NCBI GenBank assembly: GCA_007570785.1
Contig: ML661885.1
Span: 31,305,185-31,369,184 of the forward strand
DNA length: 64,000 nt
Reading direction: 5' to 3'
Origin: Antilocapra americana
Lineage: Eukaryota > Chordata > Mammalia > Artiodactyla > Antilocapridae
Shown: in pieces, positions 1 to 10,672 of the stretch
Position numbering within the stretch: the first letter of the stretch is position 1
Layout of the letters: every line of letters starts with the position of its first letter
The notes under the pieces: model-generated
The model's database searches: none
The model's input: the letters and a program-made list of their open reading frames with translations, nothing else
What the model was told of the DNA's origin: nothing
Translations under genes and position numbers: made by a program

Positions 1-231
1 GGTTCCCATCATTCACCATTTACTTGATTATTCAATTCCATTATATGTGTAGAGTGATATCAGAATTAAGATAAATCCTCATGGAAAATAGTTTGTCAAC
101 CAGAATACAATGTTTATATACATTCTTTGGCATTTAAACTTAATTTCCTAACATACTTACTTCAGCACAGTTCCCCCCAATACCACCTATAGTGACATTA
201 CTTCACACATTTGTAATACAGTTAAAATATT
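1..231. other. unrecognised AT-rich sequence
   Basis: I see no repeat family I can name, no reading frame of note and no RNA gene here. Confidence 0.5.
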
Positions 232-235
232 TTGA

Positions 236-430
236 AAAAGAAAGTAAAAGTGTTAGTCACTCAGTCGTGTCAGACTCTTTGTGACCCCATGGACTGCAAC
301 TCACCAGGCTCCTCTGTTCATGGAGTTCTCCAGGCAAGAATCCTAGAGTGGGTAGCCATTAACTTCTCCAAGGGATCTACCCTATCCAAGAGTCAAACTC
401 AGGTCTCCCACATTGCAGGCAAACGATTTA
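236..430 (-). mobile_element. Bov-tA SINE, head degraded
   Basis: Read on the minus strand this has the body of the ruminant tRNA-Glu-derived SINE: a decayed B-box, then the Bov-A unit with 'actctaggattcttgcctgg', 'gtccatggggtcacaaagag' and 'acacgactgagtgact'. The A-box end (near 420-430 on the plus strand) is eroded, so the tRNA-like head is incomplete. It lies about 20 bp from the 5'-truncated end of a BovB in the opposite orientation. No clear TSD was found. Confidence 0.85.
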
Positions 431-450
431 TTGAAAATTTGATCCTGGTA

Positions 451-2510
451 TAAATCAAATCCCTTATGACTATACAGTGGAAGTGAGAAATAGATTTAAG
501 GGAATAGATCTGATGGACGAGTGGCTGATGAACTATGGACGGAGGTTCGTGACATTGTACAGGAGACAGGAATCAAGATCATCCCCAAGGAAAAAAAAAA
601 AATGGCTGTCTGAGGAGGCCTTACAAATAGCTGTGAAAAGAAGGGAAGTGAAAAGCAAAGGAGAAGAGGAAAGATATACCCATTTAAATGCAGAGTTCCA
701 AAGAATAGCAAGGAGAGATGAGAAAGCGTTCCTCAACAATCAATGCAAAGTAATAGAGGAAAACAACAGAATGGGAAAGACTAGAGATCTCTTCAAGAAA
801 ATTAGAGATACCAAGGGAATATTTCATGCAAAGCTGGGCTCAACAAAGGACAGAAATTGTAGGTACCTAACAGAAGCAGAAGATATTAAGAAGAAGTGGC
901 AAGAATACACAGAAGAACTGTACAAAAAAGATCGTCAAGACCCAGATAATCATGATGGTGTGATCACTTACCTAGATCCAGATATCCTGAAATGTGAAAC
1001 CAACTGGGCCTTAGGAAGCATCACTTCGAACAAAGCTAGTAGGAGGTGACGGAATTCCAGTTGAGCTATTTCAAATCCTAAAAGATGATGCTGTGAAAGT
1101 GCTGCACTCAATATACCAGCAAATTTGGAAAACTCAGCAGTGGCCACAGGACTGGAAAAGGTCAGTTTTCATTCCAGTCCCTAAGAAGGCAATGCCAAAG
1201 AATGCTTGAACTACCACACAAGTGCACTCGTCTCACAAGCTAGTAAAGTAACGCACAAAATTCTCCAAGCCAGGCTTCAGCAATACGTGAACTGTGAACT
1301 TCCAGATAGATGTTCAAGCTGGTTTTAGAAAAGGCAGAGGAACCAGAGATCAAATTGTCAACATTCACTGGATCATTGAAAAAGCAAGAGAGTTCAAAAA
1401 AAAAAATCTATTTCTGTTTTATTGACTATGCCAAAGCCTTTGACTGTGTGGATCACAATAAACTGTGGAAAATTCTGAAAGAGATGGGAATACCAGACCA
1501 CCTGACCTGCCTCTTCAGAAATCTGTATGCAGGTCAGACAGAAAGCAACAGTTAGAACTGGACATGGAACAACAGACTGGTTCCAAATGGGAAATGAAGT
1601 ACATCAAGGCTCTATATTGTCACCCTGCTATTTAACTTGTATGCAGAGCATGTCATGAGAAACACTGGGCTGGATGAAGCGCAAGCTAGAATCAAGATTG
1701 CCTGGAGAAATATCAATAATCTCAGAAATACAGAGGACACCACCTTTATGGCAGAAAGCGAAGAAAAGCTAAAGAGCCTCTTGATGAAAGTGAAAGAGGA
1801 GAGTAAAAAATTTGGCTTAAAGCTCAGCATTCAGAAAACTAAGATCATGGCATCTGGTCCCATCACTTCATGCCAAACAGATGGGGAAAAAATTGAAACA
1901 GTGGCTGACGTTATTTTTGGGGGCTCCAAAATCAATGCTGATGATGATTGCAGCCATGAAATTAAAAAATGCTTACTACTTGGAAGGAAAGTTAGGACCA
2001 ACCTGGACAGCATATTAAAAAGCAGAGACATTACTTTGTCAACCAATGTCCATCTAGTCAAGGCTATGGTTTTTCCAGTAGTCACGTATGGATGTGAGAG
2101 TTGCACTATAAAGAAAGCAGAGCACAGAAAAATTGATGCTTTTGAACTATGGTGTTGGAGAAGACTCTTGAGAATACTTTGGACTTCAAGGAGATCCAAC
2201 AAGTCCATCCTAAAGGAGATCAGTCCTGGGTTTTCATTGGAAGGACTGACGTTGAAGCTGAAATTCCAGTACTTTGGCCACCTCATGCGAAGGGCTGACT
2301 CATTTGAAAAGACCCTGGGATGATGCTGGGAAAGATTGAGGGTAGGAGGAGAAGGGGACGACAGAGGATGTGATGGTTGGATGGCATCAGTGACTCAATG
2401 GACATGGGTCTAGGTGGACTCCGGGTGTTGGTGATGGACAGGGAGGCCTGGTGTGCTCTGGTTCATGGGGTCGCAAAGAGTCAGACACAACTGAGTGACT
2501 GAACTGAACT
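451..2510 (+). mobile_element. BovB (RTE) LINE, 5'-truncated, about 2.06 kb
   Basis: This is one of the two longest BovB copies here. It covers the linker after the endonuclease, the whole reverse transcriptase and the C-terminal domain, and ends with the BovB 3' signature 'gactgaactgaact'. The endonuclease and 5' UTR are missing, as in most BovB copies, which are usually 5'-truncated by incomplete target-primed reverse transcription. Frameshifts and stops break the coding frame, so it is inactive. Its orientation is opposite to the SINE just upstream. Confidence 0.95.
477..2323 (+). pseudogene. BovB ORF2 remnant (linker, RT and C-terminal domain)
   Basis: Three open segments in shifting frames (477-1049, 1310-1555, 1637-2323) are consecutive parts of one BovB polyprotein. 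The first is the lysine-rich linker. The second carries RT motif A (FIDYAKAFDCVDHNKLW) with its catalytic aspartate. The third begins just before motif C and runs through the conserved C-terminal CWRRLLR region. The catalytic YADD box has decayed to N-T-E-D at 1727-1738, so the RT could not work even if the frame were open. A stop after codon 190 of the first segment and indels around 1190-1310 separate the parts. Confidence 0.9.
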
Positions 2511-2539
2511 TAATCCTTCAAATTCCTAATTTTTTAAAA

Positions 2540-2775
2540 AATTTGAGATACAGAAAAGACAAACACTGCATAGTATCACTTATATGTGAAATCTAAAGTA
2601 GTCAAAGTCATAGAAACAGAGTAGAATGGAGGTTGCCAGGTGATATGGGAGAGGAGGAAATGGGGAGGTAAATCGTCTGAAAGTACAGTCAGTTGTACAA
2701 CATGGAAAAGTTCTGGATATATACTATACACAATAGTGTCTTTAGCTAAAAATACTTGATTATACTTAAAATTTC
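2540..2775 (+). mobile_element. L1 3'-UTR-like fragment
   Basis: 'tatcacttatatgtgaaatc' followed by 'catagaaacagagtagaatg' and 'ggttgccagg' is the pattern at the end of mammalian L1M-type elements, where the tail of ORF2 passes into the 3' UTR. It is old and diverged. Edges are approximate. Confidence 0.55.
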
Positions 2776-3559
2776 TCAAGAAAACATAATCTTATGTTAA
2801 GTGTTTTTAATGCAAAATATTTAGAGAAAGAAGAAAAAGGGTTTGGGGAAGGAGAAGAAGAAAATGGGTGGTGGGAAACTTTGGGAAGCACTGTGTATGT
2901 TTGGGCCCTTGATGATAGTGGTGATTTCATGACTGTGTACTTATCCCCAAATTCATCATCTAGTATACATGAAATATTTTTACATATCAATCATACATTG
3001 ATAAAATATTTTTGAAGAGATATTTCAGAAGGTTTCTGATTTAGAAAAGAAACCAAGACTTCAAATACTTCCTTGTGAATTATTCTGACCTAATTCTACT
3101 TGACTTTATATGTACATTTGTTTATATGTTCCGTTAAAAAAAAAAAAAACCAGACAATGGTGCCATTTGTTTAGAGGCAGAATTGATCACTTACTAAGAA
3201 TCTCTTTATTTTGTCAATTTCTTAAGTATAATTAATGAAATGATACTGATATTTAGCAGATACAAAGTATGATCTAGTTCTACAGTTAAACATTATTGGA
3301 AAGTAGAATGCATTTTTGATCTTTGCCTATAAGACTATTCTTTTGCATATACTTCTTTATTGTATAAGAAATATGAAATATGGAGTCCGACATTGTTCAA
3401 GTAAAAAATTTGGTGCTAATATTGAATAGCTATAGACATTAATGTACTTAACCTTCTTGAATTCTGGATTTCTTTTCTATAAGCTATTGAAAATACACAG
3501 CTAATATACCTTTTCTGAGAATTAAATGCAGTAACAGGAACAACTTGAATATGGAAGAG
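2776..3559. other. unrecognised AT-rich sequence
   Basis: There is an A14 run near 3136-3149 and otherwise no recognisable family. The 73-codon frame at 2794-3015 has no recognisable domain and sits in low-complexity AT/GA-rich sequence. Confidence 0.4.
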
Positions 3560-3615
3560 TCTCTTGTTAATTTTTTTAAAAACTGTAAATATTTTTCAGG
3601 TGTAGTTGATTTGTA

Positions 3616-3616
<1 letters not shown>

Positions 3617-3666
<50 letters not shown>
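3617..3666. repeat. (TG)n(TA)n microsatellite
   Basis: A compound TG then TA dinucleotide tract lies within the minus-strand L1 3' UTR. It is a likely length-polymorphic site. Confidence 0.95.
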
Positions 3667-3668
<2 letters not shown>

Positions 3669-4244
3669 TTTCAGGTGTACATCATACACCTTTTTAAAGG
3701 TTATACCATTTAAAAGTTTTAAAATAGATAGAGCTTATCTATTTTCTGTGCTGTGCAATATACACTTGTAACTTATATATTTTACATTTTATAGTTTGCA
3801 ACTTTTAACACCCCACCCCTATATGGCCCCTTCCCATTTCTCACTCCCCACTGGTAACCACTAGTTGGTTCTCTATATCTGTGAATCTGTTTCTTTTTGT
3901 TATATTCACTCATTTATATTTTTTAGATAGAGGTGATGTCATACAGTATTTGTGTCTGTCTGACTTATTTTCCTAAGCCACTAAGCATAATAACCTTTAA
4001 GTCTATCCAGGTTGTTTTAAATGGCAAAATTTCTTTATTTTTATGGCTGAGTAGTATTCCATTATGTTTGTGTGTGTGTATGTTTGTTTATATATATATA
4101 AACATATATATATATGTTTATGTGTTTGCTTTTATTTATCAGTTGATCTGTTGATGAGCACTTTCATATCTTGACTATTACAAATAATGCTGCTATGAAC
4201 ATTGGGGTGTGTATATCTTCTCAAATTAATGTTTGAATTTTCTT

Positions 4245-4293
4245 TATATATATATGTATTTATATATATATATGTATTTATATATATATATAT
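4245..4293. repeat. TA-rich microsatellite at gap edge
   Basis: TA repeats with interspersed TATATGTATT units run directly into the assembly gap. An earlier related tract lies near 4067-4125. Confidence 0.9.
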
Positions 4294-4393
4294 NNNNNNN
4301 NNNNNNNNNNNNNNNNNNNNNNNNNNNNNNNNNNNNNNNNNNNNNNNNNNNNNNNNNNNNNNNNNNNNNNNNNNNNNNNNNNNNNNNNNNNNN
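4294..4393. other. assembly gap (100 N)
   Basis: There are exactly 100 N characters, the conventional placeholder for a gap of unknown size. A TA-rich microsatellite on the left and a CA tract on the right suggest that a simple repeat caused the break. Confidence 0.98.
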
Positions 4394-4397
4394 ATAA

Positions 4398-4424
4398 ACA
4401 CACACACACACACATACACACACA
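4398..4424. repeat. (CA)n microsatellite
   Basis: A CA tract with one interruption lies just right of the gap. It is the probable far end of the unresolved simple repeat. Confidence 0.9.
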
Positions 4425-4467
4425 TCCAGGAGTGGAATTGCTAAATCATATGGAACTGCTAGTTCTA

Positions 4468-4684
4468 GGGCTTCCCAGGTGGCTCAGATGGTAAAGAGTC
4501 TGCTTGCAATGCAGGCTACCCAGGTTTAATCCCTAGGTTGGGAAGATTCCCTGGAGAAGGAAATGGCTACCCACTCCAATATTCTTGCCTGGAGAATTCC
4601 ATAGACAGAGTTGCCTAGTGTCCTAAATTTAGTCCATTGAGTTGCAAAGAGTCAGACACAACTGAGCAACTAATGCTTCCATTT
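4468..4684 (+). mobile_element. Bov-tA SINE inserted in L1
   Basis: It starts 'gggcttcccaggtggctcag', the tRNA-Glu-derived A-box head. A diverged B-box ('ggtttaatccc') and the Bov-A unit with 'attcttgcctggagaattcc' follow. It interrupts the minus-strand L1. The flanks ('catatgg..agttcta' and 'acatggtagttata') look like a diverged target duplication. Confidence 0.9.
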
Positions 4685-5255
4685 GTTCACATGGTAGTTA
4701 TATTTTTAGACTTGAAGATCCTTCATACTGTTTTCCACAATGGCTGAACCAATTTTTAATCCCTCTAGCAGTGTATGAGGGTTTCCTTTTCTCCACATCC
4801 TTGTCAACACTTATTATTTGTGGTCTTTTTGATGATAGCCATTCTGACAGATGTGAGATGATAACCCATTGTGGTTTTGATTTGTATTTCTCTGATGATT
4901 AATGATGTTGAGCATCTTATCATGAGCCTGATGGCCTTCAGTATATCTTCTTTGGAAAAATGTCTATTCAAATCTTCTGCGTATTTCTTAATCAGTTTGT
5001 TTTATTGATATTGAGTTGTATGAGCTGTTTATATATTTCAGATTAACTGCTTATTGGCCATATCTTTTGCAAGTACTTTTTTTCCCCATTCAATTGATTG
5101 CCTTTCCATTTTGGTATTGGTTTCTTTTACTGAACAAAAGCTTTTAAGTTTAATCCCATTTGTTTAAGTTATGAAAGAATCTATTATTCATTTTAAAAGT
5201 ATGATTTTGCTACCATATAAGAAATTCTGTATCATTGTCTCTCTTGCCTTTAGTT

Positions 5256-6016
5256 TGTTCTGGTACCAGGTGGTACCTATTTGTGGAGCAGCTGTTGGCA
5301 GATAGTGATTGTCACTCTGACAAGGAATCCACTTTGGCCTTTATCTTTATTGACCTTCATCATCACCAATTCCTCCCTTAGGTGATGATAACAAACAATG
5401 TCCCTTTGCTGTCTCTCCCCAACTAGTCAGTCTTCTCCAGATCTCCAACACCAGACTACTGTGGAGTTCACACTATTTTTAAGTTATTGGTTAAATAAAT
5501 CTGAGAAAATAATTAAAGTCTATGAAAAAAATAAAATGCTATGTCACCTTCATCAATTCCTCAGGCTTGTACCCTACCCCAACCAATTCTTCCTTCAGGA
5601 AATGCCTCTACTCTCCATTTTCAGATGTCCCCATCTTTGTTCCTCTTCCTTCAATCGTGTTTAGAGTCTTAGAGTAGAATCAAGATGATTAGTGTTTTTT
5701 TAATATAATCCTCTTAGTTTATATATGTGAATAAAATGCATAGGCAAAAAAATCACTATATGTTTAGAATATTTGAGCAGTGTCAGTTAAGAAGTGAATT
5801 TTGTAAGATATTACATACAAAGTCCAAAATGTGCAGACTGTTTTAAAGCATACCTGGACATTTAATAAGATAGGTTGTAAAAATGTCCATAATGTAATCC
5901 TCAATAAATCAAATATTTTAAATATTGAAATATTAGATAATATATCCTCAGCTGACAAAAAATTAAAGTAGAATTTACAAAATGGTACACCATATACGAA
6001 CTTCCCATGTTTTTAT
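5256..6016. other. unrecognised sequence
   Basis: There is no nameable repeat. The 88-codon frame at 5398-5664 contains no domain I recognise and is probably chance. Confidence 0.4.
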
Positions 6017-6017
6017 C

Positions 6018-6222
6018 CTCCTGCCAATTCAAGAGACATAAGAGGTGTGGCTTCCATCCCTGGGAAAGAGGATCGAGAAGATTCCCTGAAAGAGAGCATG
6101 GCATCCCACTTCAGTATTCTTGCTGGGAAAATCTCATGGATAGAGGAGGCTGGCAGACTTCAGACCATAGGGTCACACAGAGTTGGACATGACTGAAGTA
6201 ACTTAGCAGACACACATACACA
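6018..6222 (+). mobile_element. Bov-tA-type SINE, older variant
   Basis: A degraded tRNA-like head (about 6018-6065, with 'cttccatccctggg' at the B-box position) is followed by the Bov-A unit ('cacttcagtattcttgctgg', 'catagggtcacacagagttg'). It ends in an 'acacacatacacacc' tail. The divergence suggests an older copy. Confidence 0.8.
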
Positions 6223-6439
6223 CCATATAAGCAGTAAGTATAAGAAAGCTTAAGTAGTATATTAATTTTAGATAAAAAATATTTCAAATTAAAAAGTATT
6301 ATTAGAGGAAAATAGAAGAACTTCATAATGTTGTAAGGGTTAATTCAATAGGTATACAATTCAATACTAAATAAACATTTGCCAAAAACATCACTGCAAA
6401 ATTTACAGATCTGAAAAATATATTAACACAATATTATCA

Positions 6440-7495
6440 ACATCTTTTTGTTACTCTGATCCCCCAAACTTATGCACTAGTCCTAAGGAGAAAACTATAA
6501 ACTAATATCCTTATACAAAAATGCAATAATCTTAAAGTACAATATGAAATCAAGTTGAACAATGTGTGAAAATGATAACATATAATGAGCAAGTAAAGTT
6601 TATTTTAGAAAGAAATACTGGTTTATATCTATATTATCAGTCATTAGAAGTTGCCATATTAATAGATTCAAAGATCAAAAACTACATAAGAATTTACTTT
6701 ATGTATATGTCCTTTGATAAAAGGCAGAATCCACTAATGATAAAAATTCTCAAAAAAACTAGTAATAACTGAGATTTGTGGCTCTTGATAAAAAGCTACT
6801 ATGAAAACTTGTAGCCAACATTATGATCAGTGGAAAAACACTGCTTTCTAAGATGAGGATCAAAGCATAGTTGACTAGTCTCATTATTTGATGCAACATT
6901 GTACTGCTGGTCTTGTCAGTGAACAATACAGGAAAATTAACTAAAGTTTAGACACATGAAGAAAAATAGCCTTTATTTATAAATGATGATTGTATACTGA
7001 GAAAACTGTAAAACTATAAAACCACTGATAAATCTTAAAAGTGAAATTAATAAGTTTGCAGGATACATGGTCAATATCTAAAGTTCTATTATATTTCTGT
7101 ATAATATTAATAAGTATGGATATAAGAATTTCATCTATATTATTAACATAAAAAAACTAGGCATGAATTTATGGGAAAATTGCAAGATGTGTACACTTAA
7201 TATATCAAAACCTTGTCAAGGAAAAGTAAAGAAAACTAATAATTCAAGAGATATACCATGTTCCTGCTTTAAAAAAATTCAATATTATTTGTCAGTTTTC
7301 CTCAAATTCATCCATAAATTTAATGTAAAATGTATCAAAATCTTAAGCTTTTTTAAGAAATTAATCTACTAACTCTAAAATTTATTTGGTGAGGCACAGG
7401 AATTGAAGTAGTCAAAACAAGAGCAAAATTTGAAGATTGACCTTACCTGATTTCAAGACATATTATAAAGCTATAGTAATCCGTATAGTGTGTTA
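6440..7495 (+). mobile_element. old L1 ORF2 fragment
   Basis: The sequence follows the L1 reverse transcriptase region in order: 'aaaactataaactaatatcc', then 'gccaacattatgatcagtgg' (6818-6837), 'tttgcaggatacatggtcaa' (7054-7073) and 'attataaagctatagtaatc' near the 3' edge. It is heavily diverged, with no ORF above 70 codons. It stops where a BovB fragment starts. Confidence 0.75.
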
Positions 7496-7529
7496 CAGGT
7501 GTAAGTTAGGAATATAAGGGAGCAAAGGG

Positions 7530-7950
7530 TTCAATGGCATCATCAACTCAATGGACATGAGTTTGAGCAACTTCCAAGAGACAGTGTAGGGTAGGGAAGC
7601 CTGGCCAGAAAAGGCACTGGTGACCCACTCCAGTACTCTTGCCTGGAAAATCCCGTGGACAGAGGAGCCTGGTAGGCTGCAGTCCAGGGGGTCGCTAAGA
7701 GCTGGACAGGACTGAGCGACTTCACTTTCACTTTTCACTTTCATGCATTGGAGAAGGAAATGGCAACCCACTCCAGTGTTCTTGCCTGGAGAATCTCAGG
7801 GACGGGGAAGTTTGGTGGGCTGCCGTCTATGGGGTTGCACAGAGTAAGATAAGACTGACACGAATGAGCAGCAGCAGCAGCAGGGAAGCCTGGCATGCTG
7901 TAGTCCATGGGGTCACAAAGGATGAGACATGACTGAAACTACTGAGCATA
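7530..7950 (+). mobile_element. BovB 3'-end fragment split by Bov-A2
   Basis: The left piece (7530-7605) and right piece (7883-7950) form one short BovB 3' end: 'aatggcatcatcaactcaatgg' territory on the left, 'ctgtagtccatggggtcaca' and 'gacatgactgaaactactga' on the right. The Bov-A2 between them is flanked by a duplicated 12-mer from this BovB. Confidence 0.85.
7606..7882 (+). mobile_element. Bov-A2 dimeric SINE with 12-bp TSD
   Basis: There are two Bov-A units in tandem: unit 1 with 'cccactccagtactcttgcc', a linker 'cttttcactttcatgcattgg', unit 2 with 'cccactccagtgttcttgcc', and a (CAG)n tail. Length is about 277 bp, normal for Bov-A2. The perfect TSD 'gggaagcctggc' lies at 7594-7605 and 7883-7894, so this is a complete and fairly recent insertion. 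Confidence 0.95.
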
Positions 7951-7961
7951 CAAAGAAAAGT

Positions 7962-8085
7962 CGTGTGAGGGTAAAGTGAGAAGACACCATCTGCAAGCCA
8001 AGGAGAGAGGCCTGACCAGAAGCCAGCTCTCCTGGTACCATGATCGTGGCCTTCCAGCTTCCAGAACTGTGAGGAAAAAGAAGTG
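7962..8085 (+). mobile_element. MaLR LTR fragment (MST/MLT1-like)
   Basis: 'agaagacaccatctgcaagc', 'agagaggcctgaccagaagc' and 'cttccagaactgtgagg' follow the order of the 3' half of MST/MLT1A LTRs. These are non-autonomous ERVL-related elements. Only about 120 bp remain. Confidence 0.65.
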
Positions 8086-8499
8086 CTGAAGTAGGTTTAC
8101 TTTGTTCAATATTCATAAAACTGGCTTCAGCCAATTTGAAATCATGAACTTTTGGATCTAGTTCTTTAAACTGACTACCAAGTGATTAATGAAACACAAA
8201 TTTAACTCACTTGATCATGTGAGTTGCTAAGAACTTCAAAAGCTTAACACAAACCTTACACTGACCTTGTGGTGAGTGAACCTTGATATTATATTTTGCT
8301 AGAACAAAAGCAACAAAATACCTCCTGAGCTTCCTAAAATATTATTATATCAGTCACAGGTGAAGACAATAATACCTGTACAGTTTACCAGTGTGAATAG
8401 AGAAGACTGCACGTAGGTGAGACAGTAACTCCAGAGCTTACCTCAGACCTTCTCCAGAGGCCTTAGTGTCTGAAGGAATCAGTATCTTGATATACTCAT
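8086..8499. other. unrecognised sequence
   Basis: I see no family or gene signal in this stretch. Confidence 0.4.
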
Positions 8500-8557
8500 C
8501 TGCATGCATGCATACAGGCATACTCAGTTGTGTCCAACCCTTTGTGAACCTATGGAC
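8500..8557 (-). mobile_element. Bov-A/Bov-tA 3'-end scrap
   Basis: 'tgcatgcatgcatacaggca' followed by 'actcagttgtgtccaaccct' is the inverted 3' end of a Bov-tA-type SINE. The rest of the element is missing. Confidence 0.6.
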
Positions 8558-9607
8558 TAACCTGGGACCAAATTTAGTGAGTCATGCCTCTTTGGACTGA
8601 ATTTACTTGTGAGTAGACCAAGTGCTATTAGGCAGAACGTTAAGAGCGAGGTTAACTGTACTTTATTGAAAAATAAAATTATGCTTTTGCCTACCTGAAT
8701 TTTTTGAACCTCACTGTTTGTGAAATCAAAATTCAACCTTTGCCTACTATTAGTGATGCAGTCAAAGCCACTGTCCAAGATATGGTTGAAATTCGAACTC
8801 TACCCTTAGGGCCAAAGCTAAGACGTCCCTTTCCAAAGACCAAAGTACTTTCCTGGCTGTGCTGTCAACTTCAACTTTTCACTGTGAGATTAATTCTTAG
8901 CTTTGGACTTCTATCTGTTTGTAATTACTTATTGCAGTGCATTAGAGAACAATTAAGATAAGAACAGACGTCCAGAGAATAAGCATTCAAGGACATAGGA
9001 AAAAAGAGTAATTCAGTGAGAAACAATGCAAATTGACAGGGGAGTTGCACAGTCACTTTGTACTCTGAGAAGAGGGATGGTAGCTAAGTGTGACATGATT
9101 TTCAGGATCCTAACATTTGAAATGTGTTTTGCTGTCTCACATTTCTCCTGTTGGACAGATTTTAAGTTGATTAGGATCAAAGGCTAGTGAGCAGCAATGT
9201 GATCGTTAGTTACTACCTATTAACACATTGCCAATTTTTCCAACCAAAATCTGCCATGCAGAAAGCAATTTAAATATTTAAACTATTCATTCTTTTCTAT
9301 TTTTCTGTCCCATGTCAGAACTTAAGTTCTTTTCTTGTCCCCTACCAAAATACTTTTTCTGAAGCAGCCCAAGGACTTGTGAGTTGAAAGCTTGATGCTG
9401 ATTCCAACTATGATATGATTAGTTGGTATGAGACAACCAAAGATGTGAAAAAAGCACATATATCTGTGATAATACTTCTTTCTCCTGGCACAAATAAACA
9501 ATTTATCTCCAGGATTTGGGATTTTGGTTATAATGAAATAATTGCAGCATCACATGAGATGAATTCTGAGTTCTAAGAAGTAATTAAGTGAGAAAATGTA
9601 TATTTTA
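8558..9607. other. unrecognised sequence
   Basis: There is no nameable repeat. Open frames on both strands around 8557-8961 (73 and 85 codons) overlap antisense and carry no recognisable motif. Confidence 0.4.
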
Positions 9608-9621
9608 CTGGCATTTTGATG

Positions 9622-9831
9622 TGTGTGTGTTTTGTGTGTGCTCAGTTGTATCTGATTCTTTGAAACCCCAAGGACTGTAGCCCACTAGGCTCTGCTGTCC
9701 GTGGGATTTCCCAGGAGTGGGTTGCAATGCTCTCCTCCAGGGTATCTCCCCAACCCAGGGATTGAACCCATGTCTCTCAAGTCTGCTACACTGGCAGTCA
9801 GGTTCTTTACCACTAGTGCCACCTGGGAAGC
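9622..9831 (-). mobile_element. Bov-tA SINE with 14-bp TSD
   Basis: On the minus strand the head is 'ggcttcccaggtggcactag', the B-box is 'gggttcaatccc' and the Bov-A unit is complete. The tail is TG/CA-rich. A perfect TSD 'ctggcattttgatg' lies at 9608-9621 and 9832-9845. Confidence 0.93.
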
Positions 9832-9845
9832 CTGGCATTTTGATG

Positions 9846-10529
9846 GATGATCTATTCACCTTTCATTCACTACATGTAGACTATCTAATGTTTGTTACCT
9901 GCAATTGCATATCTTTCATGTTTGCATTTATTAGTGAAAAATAGATGTTTTTCAATCACCGTGCACTCTCCTAAGCTGTCTTACCCTACCCTTGATAATT
10001 ATGCTCAGGGAATCAACCTAATTTGAATATTAGCCTGAGCAAAACATAATTAAGAATGTAAATCTGAAGAAAAGCAAAAACTAATGGAAGCCAAAATCAT
10101 ATATAGATGCTATTATCTCATTACTGTTTTTTTTCACCTCAAAAACTGACTGTGTACTAAAAAGATTGTGTATGAAAGTATCCCTTGGTGAATAAACACC
10201 AGATATTATAAAGTGTGACCTCATAACCTGAGGGCAATGCTGAAAAATAATACATTCTTCTTATTGCATATTCACTAAATTCCAGGCAAAAGAAAGAACT
10301 GCTTACTTCTGGGGTTTAGTAAACTGAAACAAGTGACTACAAATGAGTATAAACATCCCCTGGGAGTCTCTAAAACTATAATGGGCATGGAATAGCCTAT
10401 GCTACACTGCTTTGAAATTGAGACAAATTGAGACAAATCCTTCACCATTTTCATATAATTTTAAGTCAAGGGAAAAGAGGATGAAACTTCTACTAGCTAT
10501 TTACTAAGTATAAAAAGCTTTATACACTT
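9846..10529. other. unrecognised sequence
   Basis: AT-rich, with no family or gene signal seen. Confidence 0.4.
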
Positions 10530-10672
10530 ATATTTTATGGCCACCCATGTGGTGAGTACATTTTCATTAGCTTTTATTACAGACGTAGGAAATGAGGCTC
10601 AGAGAAATTAAACAGATTATCAAAGATCATACAACTGGTAAGGGAAGAGCTTCGACTTTGATTTATTTTTTT
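10530..10672 (+). mobile_element. MIR SINE
   Basis: 'attacagacgtaggaaatga', 'ggctcagagaaattaaacag' and 'catacaactggtaagggaag' match the core and 3' side of MIR ('acagatgaggaaactgaggc...acacagctagtaag'). It is an ancient mammalian SINE. Confidence 0.7.

Larger units (their letters stand above)
3560..5255 (-). mobile_element. L1 3' half, interrupted
   Basis: On the minus strand this reads as the C-terminal part of L1 ORF2 and its 3' UTR: the complement of 'ggctgagtagtattccatta' (near 4044-4063), of 'ccatactgttttccacaatggctg' in diverged form (4722-4745), and of the 'ctccacatccttgtcaacac' block (4791-4810). The copy is broken by TG/TA microsatellites, a 100-N gap and a plus-strand Bov-tA at 4468. 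The L1 sequence resumes after the SINE, so the SINE is younger. No ORF survives. Confidence 0.85.

Noticed and set aside
477..1049. 190-codon ORF as a host gene
   Set aside because: It is the linker region of the BovB polyprotein, colinear with the RT downstream.
1831..2286. 151-codon minus-strand ORF, and similar ones at 17813-18508, 27251-27784 and 52037-52507
   Set aside because: They are antisense shadows of BovB coding sequence and recur wherever BovB is well preserved.
3617..3666. TATA-rich promoter
   Set aside because: It is a TG/TA microsatellite inside an L1 3' UTR with no transcript context.
4132..4444. ORFs of 80-97 codons spanning the gap
   Set aside because: They consist of translated N and TA/CA repeats.
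7869..7882. CAG trinucleotide expansion (also 39038-39051)
   Set aside because: It is the normal tail of Bov-A2, with only four or five units.
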